From NCBI RefSeq assembly GCF_014205675.1, contig NZ_JACIIX010000009.1:1-64000 (forward strand): a stretch of DNA of 64,000 nucleotides. The letters are read 5' to 3'. Below, piece after piece: positions 7,785 through 17,410 of the stretch. This DNA comes from Novispirillum itersonii (GTDB taxonomy: Bacteria > Pseudomonadota > Alphaproteobacteria > Rhodospirillales > Rhodospirillaceae). The position numbers were made by a program, and so were the translations under genes. How positions within the stretch are numbered: position 1 is the stretch's first letter; each line of letters opens with the position of its first letter. The notes under the pieces are model-generated. The model ran no database searches, was not told the DNA's origin, and saw only the letters and a list, made by a program, of their open reading frames with translations.

Positions 7785-8468
7785 ATGTCCACGCCTGAAA
7801 CCCCGGATCCCCGGGTCCACCCGATCCTGAATCTTGAGGACCTGACCTATCAGCCCTCCGGTTCCGGCGGCGCGTTTGAGGCGCAGATTGCCGACATCGG
7901 CTGGAAAATCGGGGCGGTGAAGCTGGGCTATAACGTGACCGTGGTGCCACCGGGTAAGGCGGCCTTTCCGTTTCACAGCCACACGGTGAACGAGGAAATG
8001 TTTGTCATCCTCTCCGGCAGCGGGGAGCTGCGGCTGGGCGACTGTGCCTATCCGCTGCGCGCCGGTGATGTGGTGGCCTGCCCGCCCGGCGGTCCGGAGA
8101 CCGCCCATCAGATCCGCAACACCGGGCAGGAGGAGCTGCGCTATCTGGCGGTCGGCACCACCCAGTATCCGGAAATCACGGAGTATCCCGACAGCGGCAA
8201 GTTCGGGGTCGTCCACCGGGTGCCGGGCGCACCGGGAGAACCCAGCCACCGGGTGTTCCGCCACATCGGCAGGCCGGAAAACGCGGTGGATTACTGGGAC
8301 GGGGAAGGGGGCAAGGCCCGCCCGGCGGTGAACCCGAACGATCCGGATCAGATCACCGACCGCTATCAGGTGGAGGCATTGGAACGGGTGGCAGCACGTT
8401 GGAAGGCAGAGGGTCGGCCGCTTCGGCCACGGCTGACCCTGCCGCCGGACCCCTCGGAAACCGGCTGA
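7785..8468 (+). CDS. Cupin-domain protein
   Basis: 227 residues. A single conserved beta-barrel cupin lies at about residues 40-125. Motif 1 is PFHSHTVNEEMFVILSGSGE (metal ligands His64, His66 and Glu70 or Glu71) and motif 2 is AGDVVACPPGGPETAHQI. The C-terminal 90 residues carry PENAVDYWDGEG and form a second, less conserved segment. This is the layout of small cupins resembling auxin-binding or mannose-6-phosphate-isomerase-like proteins, and no substrate can be assigned. GGAGAG precedes the start by about ten bases. It stands alone, convergent with the chemoreceptor gene that ends 10 bases later. Confidence 0.75.
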   Translation: MSTPETPDPRVHPILNLEDLTYQPSGSGGAFEAQIADIGWKIGAVKLGYNVTVVPPGKAAFPFHSHTVNEEMFVILSGSGELRLGDCAYPLRAGDVVACPPGGPETAHQIRNTGQEELRYLAVGTTQYPEITEYPDSGKFGVVHRVPGAPGEPSHRVFRHIGRPENAVDYWDGEGGKARPAVNPNDPDQITDRYQVEALERVAARWKAEGRPLRPRLTLPPDPSETG

Positions 8469-8478
8469 GCAGCGGCGT

Positions 8479-9951
8479 TTACAGGCTGGCGGACTGTGCC
8501 TTAATCCGCAGGGCGGCCCCATGCAGATTGCTCAGGTCTCCGGCAATGCTGTTGATCCCGGAGGTAATGCTTTCTACGCCGGTGGCGGCGATGTTCATGT
8601 TTGATGACATTTCGCCGGTCACGGCCGACTGCTCTTCCACCGCCGAAGCAATCGCCGCCGAAACTTCGTTGATCCGTTCGATGGTTGCGGCAATCGTCCG
8701 GATCTCGTTGACGGTGGCCTGCGTGCCCTGCTGCACTGAGGCAATCTGCTGGGTGATTTCTTCGGTGGCCCGGCTGGTCTGGGTGGCCAGACTTTTCACT
8801 TCGTTGGCGACGACGGCGAAACCCTTTCCGGCCTCTCCGGCGCGGGCGGCCTCAATGGTGGCATTCAGGGCCAGCAGGTTGGTCTGTCCGGCGATGTCGT
8901 TAATCAGTTTGACCACCTGCCCGATGCGGTCGGTAGCCTGCAACAGGGCGTTGACGGTGTCGTTGGTGTTCAGGGCCTGCTGCACCGCGTCGCTGGAAAT
9001 CTGCGAGGCCTGTGTCACCTGACGGCTGATTTCCTGCACCGAGGCGGCCATTTCCTCCGATCCGGCGGCAACGGTCTGAACATTGCCGGAAGACTGCACG
9101 GCCGCGCTGGCGACGCTTGTAGATTGGCTGTTGGCGGCATCGATGAAGCTGACGATCTTTGCCAGTTCGGCATCAATGGCTTTCTGGGTGGCGGCCCGGC
9201 GCAGCCGTTCCTGCACCTGTTTGGTGATGTCGATGGCGAACTTGATCACCCCGGTCAGGGTGCCGTCGGCATCAAAGATCGGGTTGTAGGAGGCCTGAAT
9301 GTAAATCTCCCGCCCGCCCTTGCCGATCCGACGGTATTCACTGACCTGAAAGTTTCCGGCCCGCAGATCATCCCAGAAGGCTTTATACTCCGGGCTGTCA
9401 TGCTCCGCCGGATCAACGAACAGGCGGTGATGCTTGCCCCGAATTTCCTCCAGCGTGTAGCCCAGCGCCTTCAGGAAGTTCTCGTTGGCATGGACGACGA
9501 TGCCATCCAGCGTGAACTGGATCACCGCCTGAGACCGGTCAATGGCGGCGGTCTGCGCTGCCTGTAACAGGGCCTGCTGCTTTTCCGCCATGATGTCAGT
9601 GGCGATCTTGATCACCTTATAGGGGCGGCCGGAGCGGTCAAGGACCGGCATATAGCTGCCCTGAATCCAGCGGGGGCTGCCGTCTTTGGCAAAGCGCTGG
9701 AAGGAGGAGGTGAACTGTTTCCCTTCCCGCAGACGTTGCCAGAACTCCTGATACTCCTGCGAGGCGGCATAAGCCGGGGAGACGAACAGCCGGTGCTTCT
9801 GGCCGATCAGGTCCTGCGGCGTATACTGCATCAGGGCGCAGAAGTTTCCGTTGGCGCTGAGGATGGTGCCATCCAGACTGAATTCGATGATCGCCTGCGC
9901 GGCGGACAGGGCAGAGACAACGTCCGTTGCGTGATTATGGATCCTGAACAT
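8479..9951 (-). CDS. Soluble methyl-accepting chemotaxis protein with two PAS domains (paralog 1)
   Basis: 490 residues without any transmembrane segment or HAMP domain. PAS 1 (about 8-125) and PAS 2 (about 128-252; [20 protein letters not shown]) are followed by the receptor signalling domain, with the conserved hairpin tip [20 protein letters not shown] and [11 protein letters not shown]. This architecture matches cytoplasmic Aer-like receptors that sense redox or ligands through PAS cofactors and drive CheA-CheW. The start is supported by AGGAG upstream. From about residue 115 onward it is nearly identical to the neighbouring paralog ending at 10331, while PAS 1 differs clearly, pointing to a recent tandem duplication. 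No CheR/CheB pentapeptide is seen at the C-terminus (ends QSASL). Confidence 0.9.
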   Translation of the reverse strand: MFRIHNHATDVVSALSAAQAIIEFSLDGTILSANGNFCALMQYTPQDLIGQKHRLFVSPAYAASQEYQEFWQRLREGKQFTSSFQRFAKDGSPRWIQGSYMPVLDRSGRPYKVIKIATDIMAEKQQALLQAAQTAAIDRSQAVIQFTLDGIVVHANENFLKALGYTLEEIRGKHHRLFVDPAEHDSPEYKAFWDDLRAGNFQVSEYRRIGKGGREIYIQASYNPIFDADGTLTGVIKFAIDITKQVQERLRRAATQKAIDAELAKIVSFIDAANSQSTSVASAAVQSSGNVQTVAAGSEEMAASVQEISRQVTQASQISSDAVQQALNTNDTVNALLQATDRIGQVVKLINDIAGQTNLLALNATIEAARAGEAGKGFAVVANEVKSLATQTSRATEEITQQIASVQQGTQATVNEIRTIAATIERINEVSAAIASAVEEQSAVTGEMSSNMNIAATGVESITSGINSIAGDLSNLHGAALRIKAQSASL

Positions 9952-10141
9952 GACGGTCTCCTGTAGACAGGGGTTCTGCTGCTATAATGTTCTTTTGATC
10001 CGGATGTGGCAATTCAGCCATAATAACCAAATACTGTTGGTGTTTTTTGCAAGATGGGAATGGCGGGAATATTAATAAAATTCTATTTTTTGGAATCAGA
10101 GAGTTTTATTGAATTGTATTCAGGGGCGGCGGGGTTGACGG
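9952..10141. promoter_or_regulatory. AT-rich leader upstream of chemoreceptor paralog 1
   Basis: Intergenic DNA between the two receptor genes. The part near 9960-10120 is AT-rich and probably holds the promoter for the gene reading leftward from 9951, whose ribosome-binding site AGGAG lies ~8 bases from ATG. No convincing -35/-10 pair or sigma-28 site could be fixed by eye. The rest of this 379-base gap holds two hairpins listed separately. Confidence 0.35.
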
Positions 10142-10169
10142 CCCCTCGCTCTGTTGTCAGAGCGAGGGG
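10142..10169. other. Perfect 12-bp-stem hairpin between chemoreceptor genes
   Basis: CCCCTCGCTCTG, loop TTGT, then the exact reverse complement. No T-run follows on either strand. It lies just beyond the terminator of paralog 2 and may be a second, back-up terminator or an RNA 3'-end structure. Confidence 0.5.
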
Positions 10170-10195
10170 AGGGACAAAAGCAGCAGCCTGTGTTG

Positions 10196-10234
10196 AAAAA
10201 GGGGAATGGCTGACCCCGATGTCAGTCATTCCCC
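10196..10234 (-). terminator. Rho-independent terminator of chemoreceptor paralog 2
   Basis: On the minus strand a 14-bp stem (GGGGAATGACTGAC pairing with GTCAGCCATTCCCC, one G-U pair) with a six-base loop is followed by TTTTTC, about 95 bases after the stop codon at 10331. Confidence 0.8.
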
Positions 10235-10330
10235 TTCAGTGTGCTGTCTTGTCCTGCGGCTTCCGGATAAGACCGGACGATCCTGCGGCGGAGGGTGTCC
10301 CCGGATGGGGCTGGATCGAACAGGGGGCTG

Positions 10331-11803
10331 TTACAGGCTGGCGGACTGTTCCTTAATCCGCAGGGCGGCCCCATGCAGATTGTTCAGGTCTCCGGCGATG
10401 CTGTTGATGCCGGTGGTGATGCTTTCGACCCCGGCAGCGGCAATGTTCATGTTTGATGACATTTCGCCGGTCACGGCCGACTGCTCTTCCACCGCCGAAG
10501 CAATCGCCGCCGAAATTTCGTTGATCCGTTCGATGGTTGCGGCAATCGTCCGGATCTCGTTGACGGTGGCCTGGGTGCCCTGCTGCACTGAGGCGATCTG
10601 CTGGGTGATCTCATCGGTGGCCCGGCTGGTCTGGGTGGCCAGTCCTTTCACTTCATTGGCGACGACGGCAAAACCCTTTCCGGCCTCTCCGGCGCGGGCG
10701 GCCTCAATGGTGGCATTCAGGGCCAGCAGGTTGGTCTGTCCGGCGATGTCGTTAATCAGTTTGACCACCTGCCCGATGCGGTCGGTGGCCTGCAACAGGG
10801 CGTTGACGGTGTCGTTGGTGTTCAGCGCCTGCTGCACCGCGTCGCTGGAAATCTGCGAGGCCTGTGTCACCTGACGGCTGATTTCCTGCACCGAGGCGGC
10901 CATTTCCTCCGATCCGGCGGCAACGGTCTGGACATTGCCGGAAGACTGCACCGCCGCGCTGGCGACGCTTGTAGATTGGCTGTTGGCGGCATCAATGAAG
11001 CTGACGATCTTTGCCAGTTCGGCATCAATGGCTTTCTGGGTGGCGGCCCGGCGCAGCCGTTCCTGCACCTGCCGGGTAATGTCGGTGGCGAACTTGATCA
11101 CCCCGTTCGGCGTGCCGTCGGCATCAAAGACCGGGTTGTAGGAGGCCTGAATGTAAACGTCCCGCCCGCCCTTGCCGATCCGGCGGTATTCACTGACCTG
11201 AAAGTTTCCGGCCCGCAGCTCATTCCAGAAGGCTTTATACTCCGGGCTGTCATGCTCCGCCGGATCAACGAACAGGCGGTGATGCTTGCCCCGGATTTCC
11301 TCCAGCGTGTAGCCCAGCGCCTTCAGGAAGTTCTCGTTGGCATGGACGACGATGCCGTCCAGCGTGAACTGAATCACCGCCTGAGACCGGTCAAGGGCGG
11401 CGGTCTGCGCCGCCTGCAACAGGGCCTGCTGCTTTTCCGCCGTGATGTCAGTGGCGATCTTGATCACCTTATAGGGGCGGCCGGAGCGGTCAAGGACCGG
11501 CATATAGCTGCCCTGAATCCAGCGTTCCGATCCATCCCGGGCAAGACGCAGGTAGGAAGACGTGAAGCTTTTGCCGCTGTTCAGGTCTGCCCAGAATGCC
11601 TGATACTCCCGGGAGGCCGCATAGGCTGGTTTCACAAACAGGCTGTGTTGCTTTCCCGCCAGTTCCTGCGGCGTATATTGCATCAGCGAACAGAAATTGT
11701 CGTTGGCGCGGACAATCTTTCCGTCAAGAGTGAACTCAATCACAGCCTGAGCCTGTGAGATTGCCTGAAGAGTAGACTTATCTTCATTACATTTTTCGAA
11801 CAT
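10331..11803 (-). CDS. Soluble methyl-accepting chemotaxis protein with two PAS domains (paralog 2)
   Basis: 490 residues from ATG 11803 (preceded by GGTGGG; a GTG at 11812 is the alternative). Same architecture as its neighbour: PAS 1 (with the insert-free motif [20 protein letters not shown]), PAS 2, then a cytoplasmic signalling domain, no membrane segments. PAS 2 and the signalling domain differ from paralog 1 at only scattered positions (for example [15 protein letters not shown] against [15 protein letters not shown]). PAS 1 and the N-terminal tail differ much more, so the two receptors probably share signalling partners but sense different inputs. Shared DNA runs long enough for gene conversion. 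Its own terminator lies downstream. Confidence 0.9.
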   Translation of the reverse strand: MFEKCNEDKSTLQAISQAQAVIEFTLDGKIVRANDNFCSLMQYTPQELAGKQHSLFVKPAYAASREYQAFWADLNSGKSFTSSYLRLARDGSERWIQGSYMPVLDRSGRPYKVIKIATDITAEKQQALLQAAQTAALDRSQAVIQFTLDGIVVHANENFLKALGYTLEEIRGKHHRLFVDPAEHDSPEYKAFWNELRAGNFQVSEYRRIGKGGRDVYIQASYNPVFDADGTPNGVIKFATDITRQVQERLRRAATQKAIDAELAKIVSFIDAANSQSTSVASAAVQSSGNVQTVAAGSEEMAASVQEISRQVTQASQISSDAVQQALNTNDTVNALLQATDRIGQVVKLINDIAGQTNLLALNATIEAARAGEAGKGFAVVANEVKGLATQTSRATDEITQQIASVQQGTQATVNEIRTIAATIERINEISAAIASAVEEQSAVTGEMSSNMNIAAAGVESITTGINSIAGDLNNLHGAALRIKEQSASL

Positions 11804-12076
11804 TCTGCCCACCGTTATTTATGGCCGCTTCCCATATACGGGTATAGCGGTTTTGGGTGTTGTCTTGCAATTCGACCGGAAGGACTAGGAGTGTTCCTAA
11901 TGTTTGGGACGGTAGGAGAATTATTTGCATTTTCCAATGACCGGCGTATTTCGTCTGTCTGGAAAGCTCTTGGTCTTTGCAAAATGCAAGGAAAGGATCC
12001 GACATCTGGGCTGAGTGTTTCAGTGTTGCCGGGAGAAAGTTTAAGGCCCGGTGTGAGACAGTTCCTGCTGAGAGGT
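11804..12076. promoter_or_regulatory. Intergenic region upstream of chemoreceptor paralog 2
   Basis: About 270 bases between the receptor start and the tandem repeats that follow the GGT-like gene. It is less GC-rich than the surroundings and must contain the leftward receptor promoter. No credible coding sequence was found in it, and no promoter could be fixed by eye. Confidence 0.4.
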
Positions 12077-12322
12077 GCCGTGCCATCGCCCACCGGGGCG
12101 GATGCCCCGGCTTAAACAATCAGCGCCGCGCCATCGCCCAGCGGGCGGATGCCCCGGCTTAAACAATCAGCGCCGCGCCATCGCCCACCGGGCGGATGCC
12201 CCGGCTTAAACAATCAGCGCCGCGCCATCGCCCACCGGGCGGATGCCCGGCTTAAACAATCAGCGCCGCGCCATCGCCCACCGGGCGGATGCCCGGCTTA
12301 AACAATCAGCGCCGCGCCATCG
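12077..12322. repeat. Five tandem 46/47-bp units duplicating the 3' end of the GGT-like gene
   Basis: Units begin at 12111, 12158, 12205, 12251 and 12297 (starting CTTAAACAATCAGCGCCGCG), with a partial unit before them. The unit at 12297 is the real gene end: on the minus strand it encodes DGAALIV and the TAA stop. The four copies downstream repeat these codons and the stop, each separated by a hairpin (CCGGGC-atcc-GCCCGG). The array therefore presents repeated stop codons and repeated terminator-like stems after the gene. Confidence 0.9.
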
Positions 12323-13866
12323 CGGCGCGGGTCGGCGAAGGCGTCCAGTCCGCCGCTGCGGGTGCGCTGCACGGCGTGGACGCCGCCGAAGTACATGTTC
12401 CGCTCCGGCCACAGGACCGGATCACGCCATTCCTCGGCCAGTCCGTCCGGCAGGTCACATTCCAGCGACAGGCGGCCGTTTTCGCAGTGCAGGCGCGGGG
12501 CGGTGATGGCGTCATCCAGCGGCATGCCATAGGTGAACAGGTTGGCCAGCACCTGCAACAGCGCGCTGCGGATCCGCCGGGATCCGCCGGAGCCCAGCAC
12601 CCATTCTCCGCCATCCCGGTGGATCGCCAGCGTCGGGGCCATCATCGAGGTCATCCGGCTGTCGGTCGGCCAGCTCAGCCAGTCCGGCCCGCCGGGTCCG
12701 CCGCCGCCGGGCAGCAGATCTTCTTCCCCCAGCATGTTGTTCATGATGATGCCGGTGCCGGGAATCATCCAGCCGCTGCCTTCGCCGTTGGAAACGGTCA
12801 GGGCCGCCGCATTGCCCGCCGCATCGACAACGCTGATGTGGGTGGTGCCGCGGTAGGCGCTGGCCCGGCCCTCGATCTGGCTGCGCCATGTTTCCAGCAG
12901 GGCGGGGTCCAGCAGGCGGTCGCGCCACTCATCGCCGTGCTGCACTTCCAGCGTGGCGCGGGCGGCGCCGGTCAGATCCATCACCCGGGCCAGCAGGCGG
13001 CGCTGGGCCCGGCTGCCCCACGCCAGTTTGTGCAGGGCCTGCCCGCGCAGCATTTCCAGCCCGAAGGCGATCAGGGTGCCGCCGGAAGAGGGCGGCGGAT
13101 TGGTGTGGATGGTGATGTCGTCATGTTTGACCGACAGCGGATCGCGGATATGGGTGCGGTAGGTGCGCAGATCCTCGGCTGTCAGGTGGCCGCCGTGTTC
13201 GGCGTGGGCATCGGTCAGGGCGCGGGCGATTTCCCCCCGGTAGAACAGATCCGGCCCTTCGTGGGTCAGGGCATCCAGCACATCGGCCAGCAGCGGGTGG
13301 CGGAAGGTGTCCCCGGCCTGCAACGGGGTGTCGGAGACGGTGCCGTCGTCGCTGCGGCGGAAGAACAGGGCCCGGCTGTCCGCCGACAGCGCCAGAATGG
13401 CTTTAACCACTGAAAACACATAGGCCTGCTGGGGGTTGACGGTCAGCCCGTCGCGGGCCAGCATCCGCGCCGGTTCCGCCAGTTCCTTCAGCGGCATCCG
13501 CCCCAGCGCGGCATGGGCATCAAACACCCCGCGCACCGCCCCCGGCACCGCCATGGCGGCAAATCCGGCGTGAAACTGCTGGGTGGTGGTGCCAAAATCC
13601 GCCGTCACCGGGCGGAAGTCGCAGGCACTTTCCCGCAGCTTGCGGCGCGGGGTCTGGACGAAAAAGTCCAGCACCTTCGGCGGGCGTCCGGCCGGGCGGG
13701 CCAGCAGAAACCCGCCGCCGCCGAGCGAGCTCAGCACCGGCTCCGCCACGCAGGAGGCCAGAAAGGCCGCCAGTGCGGCATCAAAGGCATTCCCGCCGTT
13801 TTCCAGCACCATGGCGGCGGCTCTGGCGGTTTCCGGGTGTCCTGCGGCGACGGCGCCCTGTTTCAT
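12298..13866 (-). CDS. Gamma-glutamyltransferase family protein, cytoplasmic
   Basis: 522 residues of the N-terminal-nucleophile GGT family. The predicted autoprocessing nucleophile is Thr341 in RGTTHISVVDAAGNA, matching the TTHYSVVD site of classical enzymes. SNGEGSGWMIPGTGIIMNN and the MTSMMAPTL segment follow the substrate-loop pattern of the small subunit. The N-terminus (VAAGHPETARAAAMVLENGG) has no signal peptide, unlike periplasmic GGTs, so it probably works inside the cell, perhaps as an acylase or gamma-glutamyl hydrolase. ATG 13866 is used. The last codons and stop are tandemly duplicated downstream. Exact substrate unknown. Confidence 0.85.
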   Translation of the reverse strand: MKQGAVAAGHPETARAAAMVLENGGNAFDAALAAFLASCVAEPVLSSLGGGGFLLARPAGRPPKVLDFFVQTPRRKLRESACDFRPVTADFGTTTQQFHAGFAAMAVPGAVRGVFDAHAALGRMPLKELAEPARMLARDGLTVNPQQAYVFSVVKAILALSADSRALFFRRSDDGTVSDTPLQAGDTFRHPLLADVLDALTHEGPDLFYRGEIARALTDAHAEHGGHLTAEDLRTYRTHIRDPLSVKHDDITIHTNPPPSSGGTLIAFGLEMLRGQALHKLAWGSRAQRRLLARVMDLTGAARATLEVQHGDEWRDRLLDPALLETWRSQIEGRASAYRGTTHISVVDAAGNAAALTVSNGEGSGWMIPGTGIIMNNMLGEEDLLPGGGGPGGPDWLSWPTDSRMTSMMAPTLAIHRDGGEWVLGSGGSRRIRSALLQVLANLFTYGMPLDDAITAPRLHCENGRLSLECDLPDGLAEEWRDPVLWPERNMYFGGVHAVQRTRSGGLDAFADPRRDGAALIV

Positions 13867-14002
13867 GGAGACTCCTTCATGAATGCTCCGGGGATGGAAG
13901 AAAGATCAATGACCGGCACAGTTTACCCGGTCAACGCGGTTCGGCAAGAACCCCGCCTGTGCTATCCTGAGGACAGAGACTCCGGGAGGCACAGAAGAAC
14001 AC

Positions 14003-14800
14003 ATGGGCACAGTATGGGATCCGCAGCAATACCTGCGTTTCAACGATCACCGCACCCGCCCGGCGCAGGATCTTCTGGCCCGGGTGCCGCTGGAGGCCCC
14101 GGCACAGGTGGTGGATCTGGGCTGCGGGCCGGGCAATTCCACCCGCGCCCTGAAGGCCCGCTGGCCACAGGCGCAGGTGACCGGGCTGGACAATGATCTG
14201 GCCATGCTGGCATCAGCCCGGGCGGCAGACCCGCAGGGCCCCTATGCCTCGGCCGATGCGGCGCTGTGGCGGCCGGGGCCGGAGGTGGACCTGCTGTTCT
14301 CCAATGCCGTGCTGCAATGGCTGGGCGATCATGCCACCCTGTTCCCGGCCCTGCTGGCGCCATTGCGCCCCGGGGCGGTGCTGGCGGTGCAGATTCCCGG
14401 CAACCACCATGCCCCCAGCCACACCCTGCTGGCGGAAACCGCCGCCAGCCGCAGCCGCTGGCAGGCGGTGCTGGAGCCGGTGCTGCGGCCCGATCCGGTG
14501 CTGGAACCGATGGACTATCACCGTCTGCTGGCCCCGCTGTCGGCCGGGCTGGATGTGTGGGAAACCACCTATGTGCAGGCCCTGACCGGCGAGGATCCGG
14601 TGCTGGAATGGGTCCGGCCCACCCGGCTGCGGGTGATGCAGGCGGCGTTACGCACTCTGCCGGATGGCGCGGCGGAGGCCGGGGCGTTTGAGGCCGCCTA
14701 TGCCGCCCGTCTGCGCACCGCCTATCCGCAGCAGGCCGACGGCAGCACGCTGTTTCCGTTCCGGCGGATTTTTATGGTGGCGGTGCGGGCGGGGGGCTGA
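14003..14800 (+). CDS. tam: Trans-aconitate 2-methyltransferase
   Basis: 265 residues, a class I SAM-dependent methyltransferase. The SAM loop is VVDLGCGPGNSTRAL (about 37-50). The N-terminal signature WDPQQYLRFNDHRTRPAQDL closely follows that of Escherichia coli Tam, and NAVLQWLGDH is also typical. The family methylates trans-aconitate, an off-pathway inhibitor of aconitase, to its monomethyl ester. ATG 14003 is preceded by GGGAGG. It is divergent from the GGT-like gene (about 136 bases apart) and convergent with the GGDEF gene. Cytoplasmic; the family call is firm, substrate specificity is by similarity. Confidence 0.85.
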   Translation: MGTVWDPQQYLRFNDHRTRPAQDLLARVPLEAPAQVVDLGCGPGNSTRALKARWPQAQVTGLDNDLAMLASARAADPQGPYASADAALWRPGPEVDLLFSNAVLQWLGDHATLFPALLAPLRPGAVLAVQIPGNHHAPSHTLLAETAASRSRWQAVLEPVLRPDPVLEPMDYHRLLAPLSAGLDVWETTYVQALTGEDPVLEWVRPTRLRVMQAALRTLPDGAAEAGAFEAAYAARLRTAYPQQADGSTLFPFRRIFMVAVRAGG

Positions 14801-14823
14801 GGCGGTTCCGTCCCGCAACGGCT

Positions 14824-16353
14824 TTATCCGCCGCTGAACAGGATCACCAGATTGCGCCCGGCCTTTTTGGCCTCGTACATCGCCTCGTCGCCGAACCGCA
14901 GCAGTTCCCCGGCTTCCCGGGCATGGTCGGGCGACAGGGCCACCCCGATGCTGGAGGAAATCCGCAGCGGCCCGTGCACCTCGTGGGCAAACGGGGTTTC
15001 CAGTGCCAGCCGCAGTTTTTCCGCCACCGCCACCGCATCCTCCGGAGTGGGGATGGCCGGCAGCAGCACCACAAATTCGTCGCCGCCCATGCGGGAGACG
15101 GTATCGCCGGCCCGCAGCACATGGCGCATGCGGACGGAGGCCTGCTTCAGCAGCCAGTCCCCGGCGGCGTGGCCGTACTGGTCGTTGATCGGCTTGAAGC
15201 GGTCAAGGTCGATGAACAGCAGGGCGGTGCGCTGGCCGTTGCGGCGGGCGGCGGGCAGGGCCATCTGAAGCCGGTCTTCCAGCAGGCGGCGGTTGGGCAG
15301 GCCGGTCAGGGCATCGTGATAGGTCATCAGGCTGATCTGGCGCAGCAGGGCCAGCATGCGGAAGCCGGAGGCACACAGCACGGCGGTCAGCAGCAGGGCG
15401 ACCCAGATACCGGCGCTGTCGGCGGCGGCGGCCAGATACAGGTCTTTTTTCGGCAGGTGATGGATCAGCCACAGTTCGCCTTCCACCACTTCCCCGGCCA
15501 GCTGAAAGTCGCCGTCCTCGGCCTCGTACCACTCCCCGCTGATCTGAAGATGGGCGGAGCTTTCCTGCGATGGGATTTCCACGCTGTTCTGGCTGGCGAC
15601 CAGCCGGTCCGCCTCGTTGAGCAGGAAGGAGGTGCCCGCCGCCACCCCGATGTTCAGGGTATCGGTCAGGGTGCTGATCCGGATATCCAGCGCGGTGATG
15701 CCAAGAAAGGCGGTGCCATCATAAACCGGGCAGGCAATGGTCATCACCTGTCCCTTGCCGCCGATATCCTCGTAAGGCCCGGCCAGCGTCACCCGGCGCA
15801 GCGGGTTTTTGGTCGGGACGGATTGCTTCCAGTAGGCCCGGTCAAACAGTTTGGGCGTAAAGGCCACCTGTGTCACCGGGGCCTGTGGCATCAGGTGCAG
15901 GAAGCCCCGCTCCGAGATAAAATACAGCCAGGCCATCTCCGGGCTGTAACTCAGCACCGTGTTCAGTTCGGTGCTCATGCGGTCGGCGGCGTTCAGTTCC
16001 CGCCGCAACCGTTCGTCCGGGGTCAGGGTCAGGGCACCGGTGGTGGTGCCGCGCAGGGTTTCCGCCTGCCAGATCCCCTGCCACGGCAGGGGCTTCAGGG
16101 AGATCTCGTAGTCAAAATGCGGGTCGGTATAGGCATCGAGAAAGCGGTCACGCATCACCGCCACCACGGCGGAACTGACCGCCATAAACTGACGGAACAG
16201 ATGCAGGCGGCTTTCAAAGGTCGCCTTGCTGACCGTCTGGATCCGTTCCACCTGATGCAGGAATGACCCGACCGAAAACGCCAGCACCAGAACAATGATG
16301 GCGGCAGCGAAGCCATTCCAGCGACGGGAGAAGGTCTGTCCCGATGTTTCCAT
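14824..16353 (-). CDS. Membrane diguanylate cyclase with periplasmic Cache-like sensor
   Basis: 509 residues. A first membrane helix (about 15-34), a periplasmic dCache-like region (about 40-305; includes TLAGPYEDIGGKGQVMTIAC), a second helix (about 313-336) and a GGDEF domain (about 342-505). The active site is intact (GGDEF at 423-427). An RxxD product-inhibition site (RAGD, 414-417) sits five residues before it, so the enzyme should make cyclic di-GMP and be feedback-limited. The phosphate-binding and metal residues FIDLDRFKPINDQYGHAAGD are present. There is no EAL domain. The periplasmic ligand is unknown. It stands as a single gene. Confidence 0.9.
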   Translation of the reverse strand: METSGQTFSRRWNGFAAAIIVLVLAFSVGSFLHQVERIQTVSKATFESRLHLFRQFMAVSSAVVAVMRDRFLDAYTDPHFDYEISLKPLPWQGIWQAETLRGTTTGALTLTPDERLRRELNAADRMSTELNTVLSYSPEMAWLYFISERGFLHLMPQAPVTQVAFTPKLFDRAYWKQSVPTKNPLRRVTLAGPYEDIGGKGQVMTIACPVYDGTAFLGITALDIRISTLTDTLNIGVAAGTSFLLNEADRLVASQNSVEIPSQESSAHLQISGEWYEAEDGDFQLAGEVVEGELWLIHHLPKKDLYLAAAADSAGIWVALLLTAVLCASGFRMLALLRQISLMTYHDALTGLPNRRLLEDRLQMALPAARRNGQRTALLFIDLDRFKPINDQYGHAAGDWLLKQASVRMRHVLRAGDTVSRMGGDEFVVLLPAIPTPEDAVAVAEKLRLALETPFAHEVHGPLRISSSIGVALSPDHAREAGELLRFGDEAMYEAKKAGRNLVILFSGG

Positions 16354-16497
16354 GATGGAGCTTCCCGTCAGGGGTGATACCGGGATAACCCCGATACCGT
16401 CAGTGTGCCTGCACGGGCGGCCCCTGCCTATGGGCCAGAAGTACGCGAACAGACGGTTTTTCCCGCCCAGAGGGTCGGGGAAAGACCGGAAGGGCGG

Positions 16498-17319
16498 TCA
16501 GCCCCGGGGCTGGCGGCGGCGGATGTCGTCGACAAGGCGGGCCCAGAGGGTTTCCGGGCTGTCGGCATAGGTGGCGGACCAGGCCGTCCGCAGGCTGTGG
16601 TGCTGGCGCAGGGCCGCCAGCAGGGCGCTGAAGGCTTCCGGGTCAGTGTCATGCAGATACTGCACAAACATCCCGGACTGCCGGTAGTACTGGTACCAGT
16701 TGTTGTCCGGGGCTGCCGGTGTCTGGGTCAGGAAGGCCCACAGCCCTGAATCGAGGGGCGTTTCAATCATGCTGCCGGACAGGATGGCCTGTTCCGCCGC
16801 CTCGACGCTGGCCTTTTCCGCTCCGCCGCCGTCGGAGACCCAGACGCCCATCCCTTCCTCAAACCAGCGTGGCTGGAACAGGATGCCCTGCGCATACCAG
16901 TAATAGTGCGACAGCTCATGCGTCAGCAGCTTCACCGCGTCGCGCTCGCCTTTCAGGATCAGGGCGCCGTTGATGGTGATCCGGCGGTCCTTCAGGGTTT
17001 CCGCCGCCGAGGCCGGGATGGCGGCGTAATGGCCGTAGCAGGCCGTGGTGGCGCAGACGACCAGTGTCGGCGGGTGGTCAATCCGGCTGCCGTGGGTTGC
17101 CTCGACCCGGTGCAGGGAGTCCGGCAGCGCCGCTTCGAGGGTGGCGGCAATGCCTTCCGCCCCGGCTTCGGCGTAAATCGGCACGGTGGCAGACACCCGG
17201 GGCAGGGCGGCGGGGTCGCGGTAGTAGACATATCCGGCCCGGGCAAGGGTGCAGCCCTGAAGGCACAGCACCAGTCCGGCAAGGGGAAGGAGGCGGAACA
17301 GGAACTGTCGTCGGGGCAT
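16498..17319 (-). CDS. Predicted lipoprotein zinc metallopeptidase
   Basis: 273 residues. A lipoprotein signal with lipobox LQGC (Cys23) is followed by a domain containing the zincin motif HELSH (134-138). ILFQPRWFEEGMGVW downstream supplies the third ligand (Glu154 or Glu155), as in 'peptidase MA'-like and related gluzincins. The start MPRRQFLFRL is chosen because longer in-frame readings extend into the neighbouring SDR gene and its terminator. It should sit on the inner face of the outer membrane or the outer face of the inner membrane. The substrate is unknown. Its 3' end is followed by the divergently read GGDEF promoter region. Confidence 0.75.
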   Translation of the reverse strand: MPRRQFLFRLLPLAGLVLCLQGCTLARAGYVYYRDPAALPRVSATVPIYAEAGAEGIAATLEAALPDSLHRVEATHGSRIDHPPTLVVCATTACYGHYAAIPASAAETLKDRRITINGALILKGERDAVKLLTHELSHYYWYAQGILFQPRWFEEGMGVWVSDGGGAEKASVEAAEQAILSGSMIETPLDSGLWAFLTQTPAAPDNNWYQYYRQSGMFVQYLHDTDPEAFSALLAALRQHHSLRTAWSATYADSPETLWARLVDDIRRRQPRG

Positions 17320-17410
17320 CGGCAGGCTCACGGCAGGCGGCGGAGAGAAAGACGGGGACAGTGTCCTGATTTTCCCACAAAAAGACATCCACCCGGAGGG
17401 GGACCCACAC

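Noticed and set aside
11787-12119. Small frames between the chemoreceptor and the tandem repeats
   Set aside because: No homology, partly inside the repeat array, poor starts.
12077-12322. CRISPR array at the GGT-like gene end
   Set aside because: Units of 46-47 bp are contiguous without variable spacers and duplicate coding sequence.
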